Below are positions 51,769 through 64,000 of a stretch of DNA of 64,000 bases, in pieces. Every line of letters begins with the position of its first letter. Position 1 is the stretch's first letter. Location: NCBI GenBank assembly GCA_023053545.1, contig JAKZAN010000007.1, positions 8,494,001-8,558,000 on the forward strand. Reading direction: 5' to 3'. The position numbers and the translations under genes are program-made. Origin of the DNA: Lepidurus packardi. Taxonomy: Eukaryota; Arthropoda; Branchiopoda; Notostraca; Triopsidae. The notes beneath the pieces were generated by a model that was not told where the DNA came from, searched no databases, and was given only the letters and a program-made list of their open reading frames with translations.

Positions 51769-53478
51769 TCACAACATGTGATGTCGAGGTTTAGAATGGT
51801 CTCTGCTCCTGGCGCCAGAGGTCGACGATGACGTAGATCCTAGTTGGTAATAACGATGACAATCGCGTGACCTTTGACTTCGACTATCTGTACTACCTCC
51901 GCGAGTAGTTTTGGCTCGTACCCCAGTACGTTCGCCATCATTAGCCGTATCCAGCAAACTTTCCACCGATTTGTGCTCAACCGAAACGCGATATTTTAAG
52001 CTGTCGGATTTCTGGACATACAACAAATCCTCAGCAGACTTAGGCAATGGACGCCAATAATAGTCCCTGAATGCACTAACATGTTCAGGGTACAAAACGA
52101 GCCGTCCTTGCCCGGGTAGTACCGGTTGTCCTCTCCTAGCTTGGGTACCATTAGGCCCGTGACTCGACTGTCTGTGATACCTTCTGGGGTCGTTTTTAAC
52201 AGGGCTCATGGGGGCTTTATAATCGTAACCAAAGCCGTAGCCTCCATAAGCTCTAGCAGTAAAACCTTCCTGAGCAGGTCCGCGAGTTGGCTATACAAAC
52301 AGAAGTAATTCCGTCAGCATTTTATTCGCTTAGAAATGAATCCATTCTGTGTTTACCTCACGACATCTGAGTCGGCTTTGCCTGGGAGCTTCACCCCATT
52401 CAGGATCGCAGATCTATACAGCAATGGCATTACGTTTTTGGAGGATGTTACTTTTAACAGATGGGGAAAGCACCAAATGGCCATGTTACAGGTCGTTAAA
52501 AAAATTACCTGAATTTGATGCCTGGGCTTATCAGATTCCAGATGATTCTGGAAATCCACACTCGAGCTGGAAGATAAGGATGGCCGAGGGGGTTTAATCC
52601 ATTCTTGGCAGTCAACATAGCATGAACGTGGACGCTGATCTTTGTGCTCTTTGTAGCCTTTGTCCATCTTATCTTTGTGATAGTCATAGAGCTCTTGTAA
52701 ACATCGGCAGCCCGATGCCCCGCAGAAATACGAGGGCTGGGGTGAAGTTTGTGAATTGCGACGGTTAACCAAACGCTTTTCTACGGGTGGCGACAAAGTG
52801 TGCTGAATGGCACGTTTGTTTTCCTCCGACTGATGGAATGAGTAGCGCCTTTCCATGCCTTGCGAGGGTCGACAACCATTTCGCTCGTACACCCCGGCCC
52901 AAATACTACTTTCCTTATCACACAGTTCGTTGTACTGGTTTATGTGATCTCTCAGGGACCCTTGCAACTTAATATACCGCATATGGAGCTCTACCTGTGC
53001 AAATATTTGAAATTTACTTCCTTTATCCTTGTTCCCATTACCTTGCGTACACAATCTTCAAAAATAACCACCATGCGCATTCGTACGTCACAGTTTTGGA
53101 TAAAAGCAACAATAGTTTGATGGTCTGCTTTCTCCATATCTTGCCCGTTAATTGAGACTATAACGTCACCTAAGAATAATAAAAAGTAATGATTTCGCCA
53201 TTACCCGAAATATCAAATACCGATTCGCAGTCCAGCTTTAAAGGCAGGTCCATCTTCTTCTACTGAATCCACGTACGTTATAGTTTCCACTTCTTTTTCT
53301 GAACGGTAATGAATACCATAGCTCTGTTAATAAAATCCGAGGCTTAGAGCGATTCTATAATTAGAACATAAAGAAAGTTAACAAACGAGGAAAATACTTG
53401 TAAAGTAAAGCCAAAGGATCCGGCTTTACGCTCGACAATTATCGTTCTCTTGCCACGTTCGTCTTCAGGCTTCGTCAT
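51769..53478 (-). CDS. Tamalin/GRASP-like PDZ scaffold
   Basis: Exons 53478-53398, 53323-53221, 53169-53042, 52994-52509, 52413-52357 and 52290-51769: 1377 nt, 458 aa. A single PDZ domain at about 10-100 reads [57 protein letters not shown] and [18 protein letters not shown]. It is followed directly by a helical segment, [22 protein letters not shown] plus this adjoining helix is the layout of tamalin (GRASP) and CYTIP, which link receptors to ARF exchange factors. The rest is Arg/Ser-rich and disordered, with a Cys-rich patch (CGASGCRC) near 225, and it ends [11 protein letters not shown]. Exon 5 (57 nt) is accepted because the phases fit. The function in this animal is inferred. Confidence 0.8.
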
Positions 53479-53719
53479 GCTTAAGTAGACCAATTAAGCT
53501 TACTGACCACAACCGGTTACTATTACAATCTCAACACTACAGATATTTTGTCTGGCTTCTTGTATTCCCTTGTTCAGTCAATCATTCGTTATTCTTAGCC
53601 CCAGGCGCCAAAATAGAAACTCTACTGAAATCAATGATAGAGCGCCTGCTCTGTACCTAAGCCCCTGCGCAGGACGGAACTAATTTCGACAAACTAGGAG
53701 CTGTTGCTCCAAATCTGAC

Positions 53720-55779
53720 TTACAGCTTACGAGGCATATATGTCAAAACAATTTGCGGCATGGTTTTTAATATAATCTCTCCACTTAGCGTAAGGTCAGC
53801 AGAGTGTAGGTTGCTTTTAAACTCAAAAGCTCGCAAAAGAGTGCTGAGCATAACCTTCTCTTCGAGCAACGCGAAATGCTTCCCTATCAAAATCGATCAC
53901 ATTACATGATTCAATGTTCCGTAAGCTGTAATTATACTAACCGATGCAATTTCGAGGGCCTCCACTAAACGGAATGTTTGAAAAGGGATGTAAGTTGTTT
54001 GGATTATCCCAAAAGCGCTCCGGACGGTACTCAAAAGGCTGCGTGAAGTGATTTCCATCATGCAGGACAGCAAATAAGGATACGTAGGCTATCGTTCCAG
54101 CTGGCAAACTGTATCCACCTGCGAATGGTTATTATCTTGCTGCGCAGTTATACAAAATGCAATACGATAACATACACACTTGGGTGTTTTCAGCTAATGT
54201 GCGGCCAATATACGGCACGGTGGAATATAAACGCAGGGATTCTTTAATACAACAATCCAACCAGCGTAACTTGCTCAAATCGTCAACAGTACACGGCTCG
54301 TCGGGTTCTTCAAATACAGAGTCTAGTTCTTCACAGGCACGTTTTTGATGTTCCGGATGACTAGCAAGAGCGTAAAGAGCAAACATGACCGAAGTTGCCA
54401 CAGTGTCATGACCCTGAAGCATCAAGTGTCAGAGCAACTTCTTTTTATTACACTTCAGCTACGACGTACCGCAAATATTAAGTTCTCGAGTTCTTCTTGC
54501 AATTCTCGGGTTGTAAGCAGAACCTCATGGTTCAGGACTTTCGGCAACATCCGGTCCAAGAAGGACACTCCGAGTGTCGGTTGATTAATCCTCGTTTCAA
54601 TTATCTACGGGAAAAATAAAACCGACAATTCAAAAGAAAACGTTTTAAAATGAAACGAAACTAATAGGAAAAAAATCCCGCTCGACTACTAATTCTTTCA
54701 TTACTTGCTCCAGTTGATCATGGATCGTTTGTAGAAGGCGTCGATTTTCCTTTCCAAGGGCCGTGACCCGAAATATCCAATCTGGCCATAGCCATGGGCT
54801 AAAAACTCGTTTGTGCAAAACGTTTCTTGCCCTCAAAAAACAAATCAAGAAACTTACAAATAATCTGTACTTAGTCCATGCTCACTTGTATACAGCTTGA
54901 ACGTAATCGTTATCGCTTCTTTCCTGAGCATTCAACTTTACTCCAGTTGCGGATTCTTTTGATAATAAAATCAACAATCAAAATCGATTATAGAAGTTTG
55001 AATGCGGTAGCTTACCATAAATTATATCTAAAGTACAAAGTGAGACTTCATCGTAGACCCGAAAGCTTCCTTGGTTTTCAACAAGTGTGCTGCGAAGCTT
55101 CTCTCTTAAGATTGCAGAATGCGTATGGAATACCTCGAGGTAATCGCTCAACGCCTTTTTATGAAACAAGGAATTTAGAATATGGCGGTGCCTTTTCCAA
55201 ACTTGGCCTGGAAACACGTGCAAGGTTTCTCAAAATAGCATCTGCTGCCTGCATTTAGATCGAATGTATATAACCAAACCCGTACCCGTATTGGTTGCCA
55301 ACCCATTCCCGAGCCAGGGACACATCAGCGAGTAATCCGGGCTTCTTTGAATCAGACAGGAATCTCTCAAAATTGCCTATCGAGAAACCGTTCTCAAATC
55401 AGCTTAAGGACCACATTATTAGCTTTCTGCCTGACTTGAACCGACTCAGGGGCCGTAAGGACCACGCACGGCGTATTTCCAATGTAGATGCGGTAAACTG
55501 GGCCGTATAACTGGGGCCACTTAACACTCAAACGCTGCAGCAGCTCTAAGAATTCCTCGAAATGTACACCCGTAAGTGCTGTTCCGAGCAAGGCCATGCA
55601 AATAATCTTTTACCGTCTGGGCTGACAATCAAATCCAACACATTTCCCAATAATGGCAGTCCACGAGGACCCGGAACATTCCCTAGCCTTCTACCATACT
55701 GTCGAAATGCAATAAGGGAAGCCAGCACCAAGATAACTGCCGCCGATATGGCAACATTACAAGCGAGTAATTCAATCAT
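53720..55779 (-). CDS. Cytochrome P450, CYP4-like
   Basis: Exons about 55779-55627, 55555-55436, 55376-55286, 55207-55016, 54955-54886, 54831-54690, 54604-54470, 54413-54176, 54118-53942 and 53883-53720: 1482 nt, 493 aa. It has an N-terminal membrane anchor (ACNVAISAAVILVLASLIAF), the proline hinge VPGPRGLPLLGN, CPWLGNGLATNT, the I-helix GHDTVA, the ExxR motif ESLR, RPERF and the haem loop FSGGPRNCIG with the axial Cys. Family 4 enzymes are ER mono-oxygenases, often fatty-acid omega-hydroxylases; the substrate here is unknown. The first splice junction is uncertain: the most natural donor, after VSPD, gives the wrong phase for the next exon, so an earlier GTCAGC donor is used. The exon 6 donor may also be 3 nt further on. 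Confidence 0.88.
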
Positions 55780-56314
55780 TGTGACTTTCGCTGCCTCCAG
55801 CCACTTTGAGATCGGAAACGCTTCTGATACTTGGAAAGCTTAGCGACGGTAATTAGTCCAAGACAAAAACGTTTCTTCGACGTTATTGGAATGGGAAAGT
55901 CAGAAGGTTATATAGCCTTAAGGTATATATCATATCAAATTCCATGGTACATCATGTAAAGCTCAAAGAGGACACAAGAAAGTATGTGTGTGTACATTTG
56001 AAGAAATGTTCTACGACATTTCATAAATCGAAAAATAGTTTAAGCTCAGAACCTTGGGACTAAGCTGTGGAATTTGGATTATACTTGTACAAAACTAACG
56101 CTACTGCAAAAATTGAGACGTGAATTTAGGTCGTACAGAGTAATAATGGGGGGACGATGAGGGCTATGTCGTACCTTATCAGATTCCAAACCCATACAAA
56201 ATGCCATACCCCCCGTGCAAACGACACATACAGAACGAACTTCACTTTTCCATTGAAAAGCCAGAATTTTGCCCCTGTTTTTTTCGTGTTTGATAGATTT
56301 GTAGTAAATTTTTT
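55780..56314. other. Intergenic, CYP4 upstream and FAM117 3' flank
   Basis: No gene or repeat recognised. Confidence 0.5.
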
Positions 56315-58397
56315 TTAATCCACAATCCCAGGCTCACTAAACACGTCCCGGCGAGGAGCCACGGATCTCTCATAATCCGGTGGCAAACTAATAGACCTCT
56401 CCGCACCCAAAGCCGGTTTATACAAGGGACAAAAGGCGGAACGCAAACTAGGTTGTAAGACAAATCCAACATTGGGCTTCAAAGGAGACCATTCTGGATC
56501 CGCACTTGAAGACGCTCTAGAAGTGACAAAAGTCTGGCGTTAATCCCAGTAGTGCTAGCACACAGACAAGGGAGGGAGAAAAACGTCCGGGTCCAAAGTC
56601 AACTTACTTTCCTTCTTCTGCTGATTTCAGCATAATCTTTTCGCAACCATCAGGCGGTTCTCGGCATAAGAAGCCTCGCACTTGCGGCGAAGTACCAAAT
56701 GCACTCCTGCCATGGCTCCGTTCCAACTGGGGAGAAAAGGACGTAGGCGGCGAAGAGGACGGATAGGGGCACCCTAAGCGCAGCAATATATAAAAAAAAT
56801 TAACAATTAACCACGCTAGAAACGTAAAATAATTTCTGGGCGGAGACTAAACAAACATACCTTGATCGTCTTGACTCTGACTCGGTGGCCTCGACGCGTC
56901 TAATGGTCCCAGAAGTAAAGGTGAATTCGAATGGCACGGAGAAGACGATCCTTTGAATGCACCAAACGCCAAAGAAAGAGATGCAAGTTCAGGGCGGGGC
57001 ATGAAAGCTTGTTTATTTACTCTACCTGAACCCGAGTTTTGGTTTTCAAATGGGGTCTGAGTATCCACTGAACGTCTCATCTTGAATAAGTCTGCAATTG
57101 GAGCTCGATGGCCATCAGGCGTCGGAGCTCTCAGCTGAAACATCAAAACAACATTAAATAAGCAGTCAGGAATGCACACAAGTGCAACTCTTCTTTACGA
57201 AACTGCTCTTTTTTGTTTAGTTTAATTATTTTTATTTAGTTTTTTAGTTTTTGGGACTTACTTTGCCATTAAAGCCTTCTACTTCACGCTCATTTAGATC
57301 ACTGAGAACGAGACGCTCAATTTCGAGGTTAAATCCTTCCACGGAATTCCTTACTCGCGGAGTGGAGGGGCCTTTTGGCACTGGAATAGCTCGAGAAGTG
57401 ACAAACACACCACAAGCCATGCTCGCATTCGCAGGAACGTCTTCAAACTTGCGATCGTCGTCGCTCAAGTCTTGGGGCGACTGCTGCGACTCCACGATAG
57501 CCCCCAAAGACTGCGGGTAAGACACGGTCGTATTGGTGGCAATAGCCACTCGCGACGGAGAGAGCAAACTAGAGGTATTCGAAGGATTCGCATTCGAAGG
57601 GATCATAAGCTGTTGAAATGGCGATAAAGGGTATCTCGGTAACCGTTGTCTGGAATACTTTTCCCACTCGGAAACCTCTTGCCGTCTAAACAGAGCGTAG
57701 CCTCTTCTATCGTCGGCCCAATCGTCTGGTGTCTGGCTCACCCAACATAACAACAAATCTTTAGTCCCAAGAGCATACGTGCTACTTTTCGCATCGTTTT
57801 TCCCTGTCTATATAAAGGATATTAGGAGAAAGAAATATAGTACCTGCGTGGCTTTGTCCACAAATAATTTTTGGCAATAAGTAAAAAATTCACGGGGCCA
57901 ATGACCACCCAGGTAAATCGCGTCGAGCGAAGCAGTGCGACGGATGACAGGGCCAGTGGGGCAATAAGCAGCGACTGTAGGACGATCCAAAGTTCTGCTT
58001 TTTTCAGCTAGCCGTAAAAAAGAAATACAATAAACAAATAAAACATGTAAAGAATTCTCAAGTAGAAAGGAAGATAATGGAATAATAAAAGAAAGTTACT
58101 TTTTAATACTGGCGATCCTTGGCCTAGACGTAAAGGGGATTTCCGAGTGCGGAACTCGGGAGAGGCCCTGTTTCCTCTCAGTGCTGGAGATTGTCGCGGA
58201 CTAGGCAAGATGATCGGCGAAACTATTGGTCTTGATGGACTGGTTTTTGCATTTGGATTTTCTGCAGTCGACGCTGGGGAAAATCCACTACTTTGCATGA
58301 AGGAAACAGGCAAAGTTGCTCGCAATGGTCCACTTTTAGTGGCACTTGTAGAAGGAGAACCATTCCTTCGAACTCTTTGAGATCCAAAGCCTGACAT
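56315..58397 (-). CDS. FAM117/GLCCI1 family protein
   Basis: Exons 58397-58100, 58007-57844, 57732-57262, 57134-56861, 56773-56608 and 56516-56315: 1575 nt, 524 aa, all phases agreeing. Diagnostic stretches are VIRRTASLDAIYLGGHWPRE followed by DKATQTPDDWADDRRG, then LRAPTPDGHRAPIADLF and, near the end, LKPNVGFVLQPSLRSAFCPL. Vertebrate FAM117A/B and GLCCI1 carry the same blocks. The remainder is Ser/Pro-rich and probably disordered, with many SPR/SP phosphorylation-like sites (IVSPIILPSPRQSPALRGN). The biochemical role of the family is poorly known. The exon 3 acceptor is set at 57733 because it restores the conserved KATQTPDDW; an earlier acceptor would add about 31 residues. Confidence 0.82.
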
Positions 58398-59431
58398 CGT
58401 TTTCACTCGCGCTTTTCAGAAAAAGTTCTGGATTCTGAACTACTGGAGCAGCACAGCAAACGTCTCAGACTTTTTTGCATTGGGAGTCTATAACAGGCGA
58501 GAAAGACTTGGAAAGTTAAGACGATATTCCTTTCTTTCACAAGGAGACTCACAAGCCTGGGATTTAAAACTACTACTTTCCCAGCCAAAGTCCCAAACAT
58601 GCCCATCAAAACTGTTACTACAAGAGAACACCTTTTAATTGTTGTTACAGAATGGAATTATGCAAAAAGGATGTTGAAGACCGGTTTTTTACCTAAACAT
58701 AGGAGTGTCAATCAAATCTAGTGCAAATTTTACTTTCTAAATAGCTGCTGCTGGAGAAGGAAACGCTAACAAGACGTCGAAACTCACGAGCCTCCGTCTA
58801 AAGTCCTCGTAAACAAAACTCACACAACAGACAAAGAAGACGGGGAACCGACTTCCAAACCCAAAACCGCACTCCTACCGGTTGCGTCGGCGTAAAAGTG
58901 TTCCAATAAAAGCGCCGAATACAAATGGCTCTAGCTTTCCTTGCGCGAGTATAACCGAATTTGTCTGGGGAACAAAGCTTTATATTAAAGCTTTAAAAAT
59001 GAAACAAAATAAAGACGAATAAAAGCTTAAAAGGGCTGCATGTATGAACTAGAACCACCCATTGTACTTTTTCAACATCCAAGTTTTATTTTTACAGTTG
59101 ATTCGCCAATGCAAAAATTGAGAACTAGCCAAGCTAGCCCAATATTACCCTATACATTAATCGCGTTCCTCTTCCCATAGAAAGACAAACCACATGAGAG
59201 AATGACAAATAATGATTAAGACCACAGAGTTCAAGTGCCAAGGATACAAAGCCAAGAAATCATGTGCAAGTTACAGTTCGTCACCTGCTGGTCCATAAAA
59301 GCGCGCTCTCTTGACCACACCACTGATATAAATTTTGTATCTTCCAATTGGGCATTTTTTTATTTTTTCTTGTTTAGCTTTTACTCATTCATCAGTTAGA
59401 ATAGTTCCTGAGTACTAGACATTTGGGTAGG
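58398..59431. other. Intergenic, FAM117 upstream and DNAJB6 3' flank
   Basis: Nothing recognised beyond the expected untranslated and promoter sequence. Confidence 0.5.
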
Positions 59432-61657
59432 TCAATATGCCAAGCGCTGAGGCACCCCGTTCACCTCTTTTGACTTCAAAATCCCGTTTTCCGTCACGGT
59501 CACAGTTTCTGCCCCATTCTCAGTCACCCTGGAAGGTCGCAAATGCCCCCAAAGGCAAATTGAATTAACTTCTAGCCTTTTTTTAAAAATTTTTTTAACT
59601 AGCTTAGCTTTACCTCTTAGTAACCAGCTTCTTGCCATTCACCATTCGAGTAGTAGTGGAGGTTTTCTTAATAGCTCCCGAGCCTCCAGCAGAAGGGGCT
59701 GCTGAACCAAACGTCGTTGTGGAGCAATAATTGCCAGAGCCTCCAGAAAAGAACGGATCACGGGTGAAGAAGTCGTCCAACATGCCCATTCCTCCCATAC
59801 CCATGGGATTCATACCAAAACCAAACGGATTGAAGAGTTGCGTGGACAATTGGCTACTTTGAGGACGTGAACTAGAGTGGCCATGAGGGTGGCGCCCTCG
59901 AGAATTTCGACTACGAGGACCTAGAAAAAAACAAGCTTTAAACAACTTCTGTGTCGTGAAAAAAAACGTAACGGAAATTACCTTCGAAAATTTCATTGAT
60001 AAAATCTGCCATAGGATCATCACGGAAAAAGTCCCGAAAGACGTCTTCAGGGTCGCGGAAGCTAAAACCAGGGAAGCCAAAATTGAAAGGACTAAATTCG
60101 TAGCCAAATGCGAAGTCGTCGGAAGGAGTACGCCCACTTGGACGCCCAGCATTATTATTCAGTCCTTCCTTGCCATACTGGTCATAAACGCGACGTTTCC
60201 TTTCTGCGAGGATACCATAAAATAAGTTAGATTTGGGTTATGGCAACATGAAACTCAGCACGCAAGGTCCACAATCCGGTGCCAGCAGCAGATTGTTAAA
60301 GGGAGGAGATAGATCCGACTCCAAAAAAAGGCGCATTGTAAAGGGATTAATTGCAAGTGGTGGATTTAGAGGCGCATCCTTTAGCTTTTCAAGACGCAAA
60401 GTAGGACTGATCTCATGCGATAGGTTAGTTTGAGAGCATGCTTCTCTCCCTACGGTCCAAATACGCCACACTCTGTAGCTACCAAATAGTCGCCGGAAAA
60501 GAGAAGAAACAGAAAAGCCAGGTCCCGGGTAAGAATAGGTCCTCTGTGGACGAGGTCCAGAACGGGGTTGGAAGGAATTGTCTGTTGGATTGGCTCCTCC
60601 CTTGGCTTTTTCTTGCTGCTGCTGGCACCAGGAATCATAACGAGCGCGTTTTACTTCTTTAAGAACGCCCCCGCACCGTATAAAACAAAATTAAGCTCCC
60701 AAAAGCACATCATTTTAAGCTAGACCAGTTCAGTAAGTTTTGTCTGAAAGTAGATCGATTTACCATCTGCCAGTACTTCATACGCTTCCGAAAGCTCTTT
60801 AAACCGAATGGTAGCTTGGTCTTGATTCTCCGGATTCTTGTCCGGATGCCATATCAATGCCAGACGGCGGTAACTAAAAAACCAAAAACCCAAATCGAAA
60901 AATCAGGATACAATGGAATCGTTTTGGAAGATCATTCGGCTTACGCTTTCTTAATATCAACGGTAGTGGCATTGCGAGGCAAATCGAGGACTTTGTAATA
61001 ATCCACCATTGTGGGATCCGGAGAAGGCTTTCGTTCTGCAACAAAACAATGAAGATGGAAACTAATTAACAAGAATAATACAAGAAATTAAGGCTACGCG
61101 CCAGAGAAACAACTTTCTAAGAAACAAGGCATTCTAATTAGTAACTTGGAAGTAAGAACAAGTAAAAATTTGGAAAAGTAAAAACTTGGAAACGTAATTG
61201 CTAGGCTCTCACAACCTTGACTTTTTCTTTGCGGTCCACTTTGTGTGTCTGTTTTAGGCGCAGCTTTAGCATCTTGAGAACTACTCGAAGCTGCAGCTTC
61301 TGCACCAGCAGAAATTGTATCAGCTCGTTGACTCTGTTTAGCATCCTTTGGCTCGTGTTCTGGCTCTTCCTCAGATAAATCAATAAAAGCAGGCGCTTTC
61401 TCTTTCTCTGCTGACGTTGTAGAGGGACGTCGTCGTCGTTCTCTTCTTCTGCCCGGGGATACAATTGGTTCTACTTGCTCAGGCAAGCCCAAGTCTTCCA
61501 AGAACTGAATCTCTTCATCATCTTTAAGTTGTGAAGCTTCATCTCGGGACGTTGCTCTCTTTCCACGTGTGCTACGTGCTTTCTGACGACCACGTGCATA
61601 AGGTGACGTATGGATATGCGATTCCCTCTCTTCGTGGTGATGACGAATGGGAGGCAT
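59432..61657 (-). CDS. mrj: DNAJB6/Mrj-type J-domain co-chaperone, N-terminally extended
   Basis: Main form: exons 61657-61216, 61035-60945, 60873-60764, 60203-59982, 59920-59614 and 59528-59432, 1269 nt, 422 aa. The J domain starts at Met157 ([20 protein letters not shown]), has HPD at 187-189, and closes [16 protein letters not shown] Phe/Gly-rich part ([19 protein letters not shown]), a Ser/Thr segment and the conserved end [32 protein letters not shown] follow, as in DNAJB6, which suppresses protein aggregation with Hsp70. The 156 residues ahead of the J domain are unusual: basic, then FIDLSEEE at 91-98, which resembles a SUMO-interacting motif. They are joined by a weak donor (CAAG|GTTGTG); a start at Met157 is a possible alternative. 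A second exon at 60656 can replace the last three. Confidence 0.9.
60238..60656 (-). other. DNAJB6 alternative exon with its own stop
   Basis: After the acceptor CTTAAAG it continues the J domain in phase with [20 protein letters not shown] in place of [15 protein letters not shown], then stays open for about 130 codons to a stop at 60238, giving a 353-aa form. Alternatively a donor at 60482 (TTTG|GTAGCT) makes it a 174-nt in-frame cassette. Confidence 0.55.
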
Positions 61658-64000
61658 AATTGCCCTTCAGATATATGTCAGGGCAAAACGGAAAACAGAA
61701 AGGAAAGCACACACGCCCTATTTCCCGTGTACCGTAAACTACCGGAAAAGGAAAACATACGCAAAATACCGCGGGGAAACCGTTATTGACCCGTCGTTCC
61801 AGACGTTGCTTTATCACTCGACAAAAGGAGCCCTACATGCTACTGAAAAACTAACGCAACTTTGCCCGCTCTCCACATTGTCACCGATGTCAAAATAAAC
61901 TCAATAAAAACCAAACAGAAAGCGACACGAAGTTAACAACAATGAAATAATTAGTTCCGCAACGTTGCCAGAGAGCTACGTTTCTCTGGCGCGTGAGGCA
62001 ATCCCCAAACAAAAGCACGCTGGGGAAAAAGTCAGGGACCAATGGTTCGAGACTGATCTCTGGGAGTACGATATTCGCCAGTCCCACCCCAGCAACGCTT
62101 GCGGCATCTTTTGGGGATAATTGGAGTTAGGTGATTCTTCAAATACGTGTTTAAGGCGTATTTTACATAAGAGTTCTTGCAATCCTACTATTTAGAATTG
62201 TATTGTGTTCATGTTAGCTGACCCAGAGACTAAAACTCCTAATCGGCCTTGTCCTTCAGTGTATTACTCAGAGAAAATTTAATGCACGAAACCAACCAGA
62301 TCCGCCATATGAGCTATCCGATTAACCGCAACAATTCTTTGTTGCGGTTTTGGGGTGAGCCTTGAGGAAGGAAACTTGGCCTTAAAAAGTCAGGGAAAAT
62401 TGGCGTTAGAATTTTTGTGTTAAAAAAGTAAGAGCGTTTGGAAGACACGGGGAAAATAGGCAACCAACTCTTTGTGCCCATATGTGTATGGTAGGAAGAA
62501 CTCGGTCCCTGAAGCCCATGTAAGGAAGCGCTATTTTGACCTTCGTCCCAAAACTCGAAGTTAACGCATAAAGGCAAAACCAGTCGCCCATATAAGCGAA
62601 ACTTTTGAAGCCTATATAGCCAGCTTCTATTATCTGACAATAACGCTATGATTTTAAATGGACCTTAAAAGGAAAGCGTTGTTATGATAACCGCTGCGCA
62701 ACTGCGGGAAAGCTGGCAAAAACCTTTCGCTTGTTTTACTTTTTCGTCCGAAATGTGACGTCAGAGACGCTTGTCCCGTTTTTTCCGTTTTTTTTAGTGA
62801 ACTCCCCATAGAATTCTAAACAAAGTTACTTTCTTCGCGTTCCAAGCATGTTTTTCCGAACACGGACGCCTGAACCCAGATTTAGCCGAAGAGAACCCAA
62901 TTATTGACTCTCAACAATAGCTTTCGACACACAACTTTCAAGGAACAACCTATTCAATAAACAGCGCATATACTAGCCAATTAACTGACACCCAGAAAAG
63001 GTCCGATGAGACGACTTTTTAGCAGGCGGGCAGGGGAGCTTAGCGTCAATCAAACGAGCGTGAAAAAGTTATTGTCTACGTTCCTAGAATAGCTTAGTAT
63101 GCTGTCTAACCTTCTTGCCCCCCTGAATGCAAATCCTAAGTCAACAGTCACATTTCTTATGTGCGTGTGCGCTAAAAAAGTGGGCTTATGGTACGGCACA
63201 ACGTCGAGTGTAATAAAAAAGTTTCTTGTCCTTTTCCAACGTTATCCAACTCATAGCTAAGAATAGTACCCCTCACCTACGCCTGTGAATAGGGGGCATT
63301 TCGCCAAGACTGGTCAAGCATCATAATACAAAACACTTCCCAAGTTGTCGAAAAAAACGTTTAAGCGAGAAAGTTAATTTGCGTGGCAACACACAAAGGA
63401 GAACTCTACCTGACACCGTAGTTAACAATTGACGTATATAAACCCAGCATAAAAACACGCTTCACCTAACTTTGGGCCCAAATGAGCATTGTCGAGTGGT
63501 ACACAAGGTTTGGAAAAGAGACTATCATATGGTCTTTTGATATTTAAAAATTTACAGGAAGAACCCCCACTTCCGCACAGGAGCGTATTGTGAAACGGTT
63601 CGAGTGTCAGAATCGGAGGTTCTCCAAAGACTAGCAATTGTAAGCAAAGCCACAAGCCAGACACACGAGCGGGGGTCTGTCCTTTATTATAGCCAGTCAG
63701 CCTTGCTTGTTTTCAAGGGTAATGCAACATGCAAACCCAGCCACGGCAAAGGTATGACACTTATCCTAAATTTAAGCAATTACAAATTGCGAAAAACGTT
63801 TGCATAATTTATGATGTAATAATTAAGATAAGGCCCAAATCTTAATAAACTTTGATCAGATAAAACGAATCGAGGCAGCTAATGGCTGATACTGTGTTAC
63901 TGTTATATATTAGGTGTGTGCTTAGTACAGAAGGAAAGACTTACCTCATCCTTCTAGGATAATAGAGTTAATTACTTGGAATTGCTACCAAAAGAGTTAT
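61658..64000. other. Terminal stretch without recognised genes
   Basis: Starts with the upstream region of the DNAJB6 gene. The reading frames (up to 108 codons, e.g. 62314-62640 minus) lack splice context or family similarity. I see no repeats with clear ends or RNA genes. Confidence 0.5.

Overview
This is nuclear DNA of an arthropod. The genes are split by many short GT-AG introns, mostly 55-100 bp, and the proteins are typical bilaterian ones: dishevelled, MSL1, actin, ephexin, a CYP4-type P450 and IFT74. Intergenic DNA is AT-rich. The compact intron style and the arthropod-like actin suggest a crustacean, most likely a water flea of the Daphnia type. That species-level call is inference. 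I recognise thirteen protein-coding genes plus the 3' end of a fourteenth, and I worked out their exon structure by checking splice sites and reading frame by eye.

Layout. 18-450 (+) is the end of a class I myosin. 956-2381 (-) is TMEM19, divergent from dishevelled at 2872-9684 (+), whose fifth intron holds a decayed, internally duplicated pogo-like transposon. 11012-12710 (-) is the OST48/DDOST subunit of oligosaccharyltransferase. 12.7-18.0 kb has no recognisable gene but contains a cluster of perfect CArG boxes and a GA tract ahead of an actin gene (18035-20258, +). 20952-23036 (-) is MSL1. 24487-28975 (+) is an M13 endopeptidase of the neprilysin/ECE type. 29408-40155 (-) is a very long ephexin-type RhoGEF with a Tigger-like element in one intron. 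42988-47634 (-) is a cationic amino-acid transporter with two alternative last exons. A short hAT-like element lies at 48056-48231. 49134-51600 (+) is IFT74 with an X-box upstream. 51769-53478 (-) is a tamalin-like PDZ scaffold, 53720-55779 (-) a CYP4-type P450, 56315-58397 (-) a FAM117/GLCCI1 homologue, and 59432-61657 (-) a DNAJB6/Mrj co-chaperone with an N-terminal extension and an alternative exon. 61.7-64.0 kb has no recognised gene.

The neighbours do not form an operon or a single pathway; this is an ordinary gene-dense stretch of an animal genome. I found no new defence-type or mobile system. The most interesting points are: an actin with Tyr in place of the near-universal His40 of the D-loop; a cluster of SRF-type sites upstream of it; mutually exclusive 3' exons in the transporter that swap a short tail for one of about 430 residues, with the short tail's final coding segment duplicated downstream; an alternative exon that rewrites the end of the J domain in the DNAJB6 homologue; a probable GC-AG intron; and an array of phospho-tyrosine-like motifs in the ephexin N-terminus.
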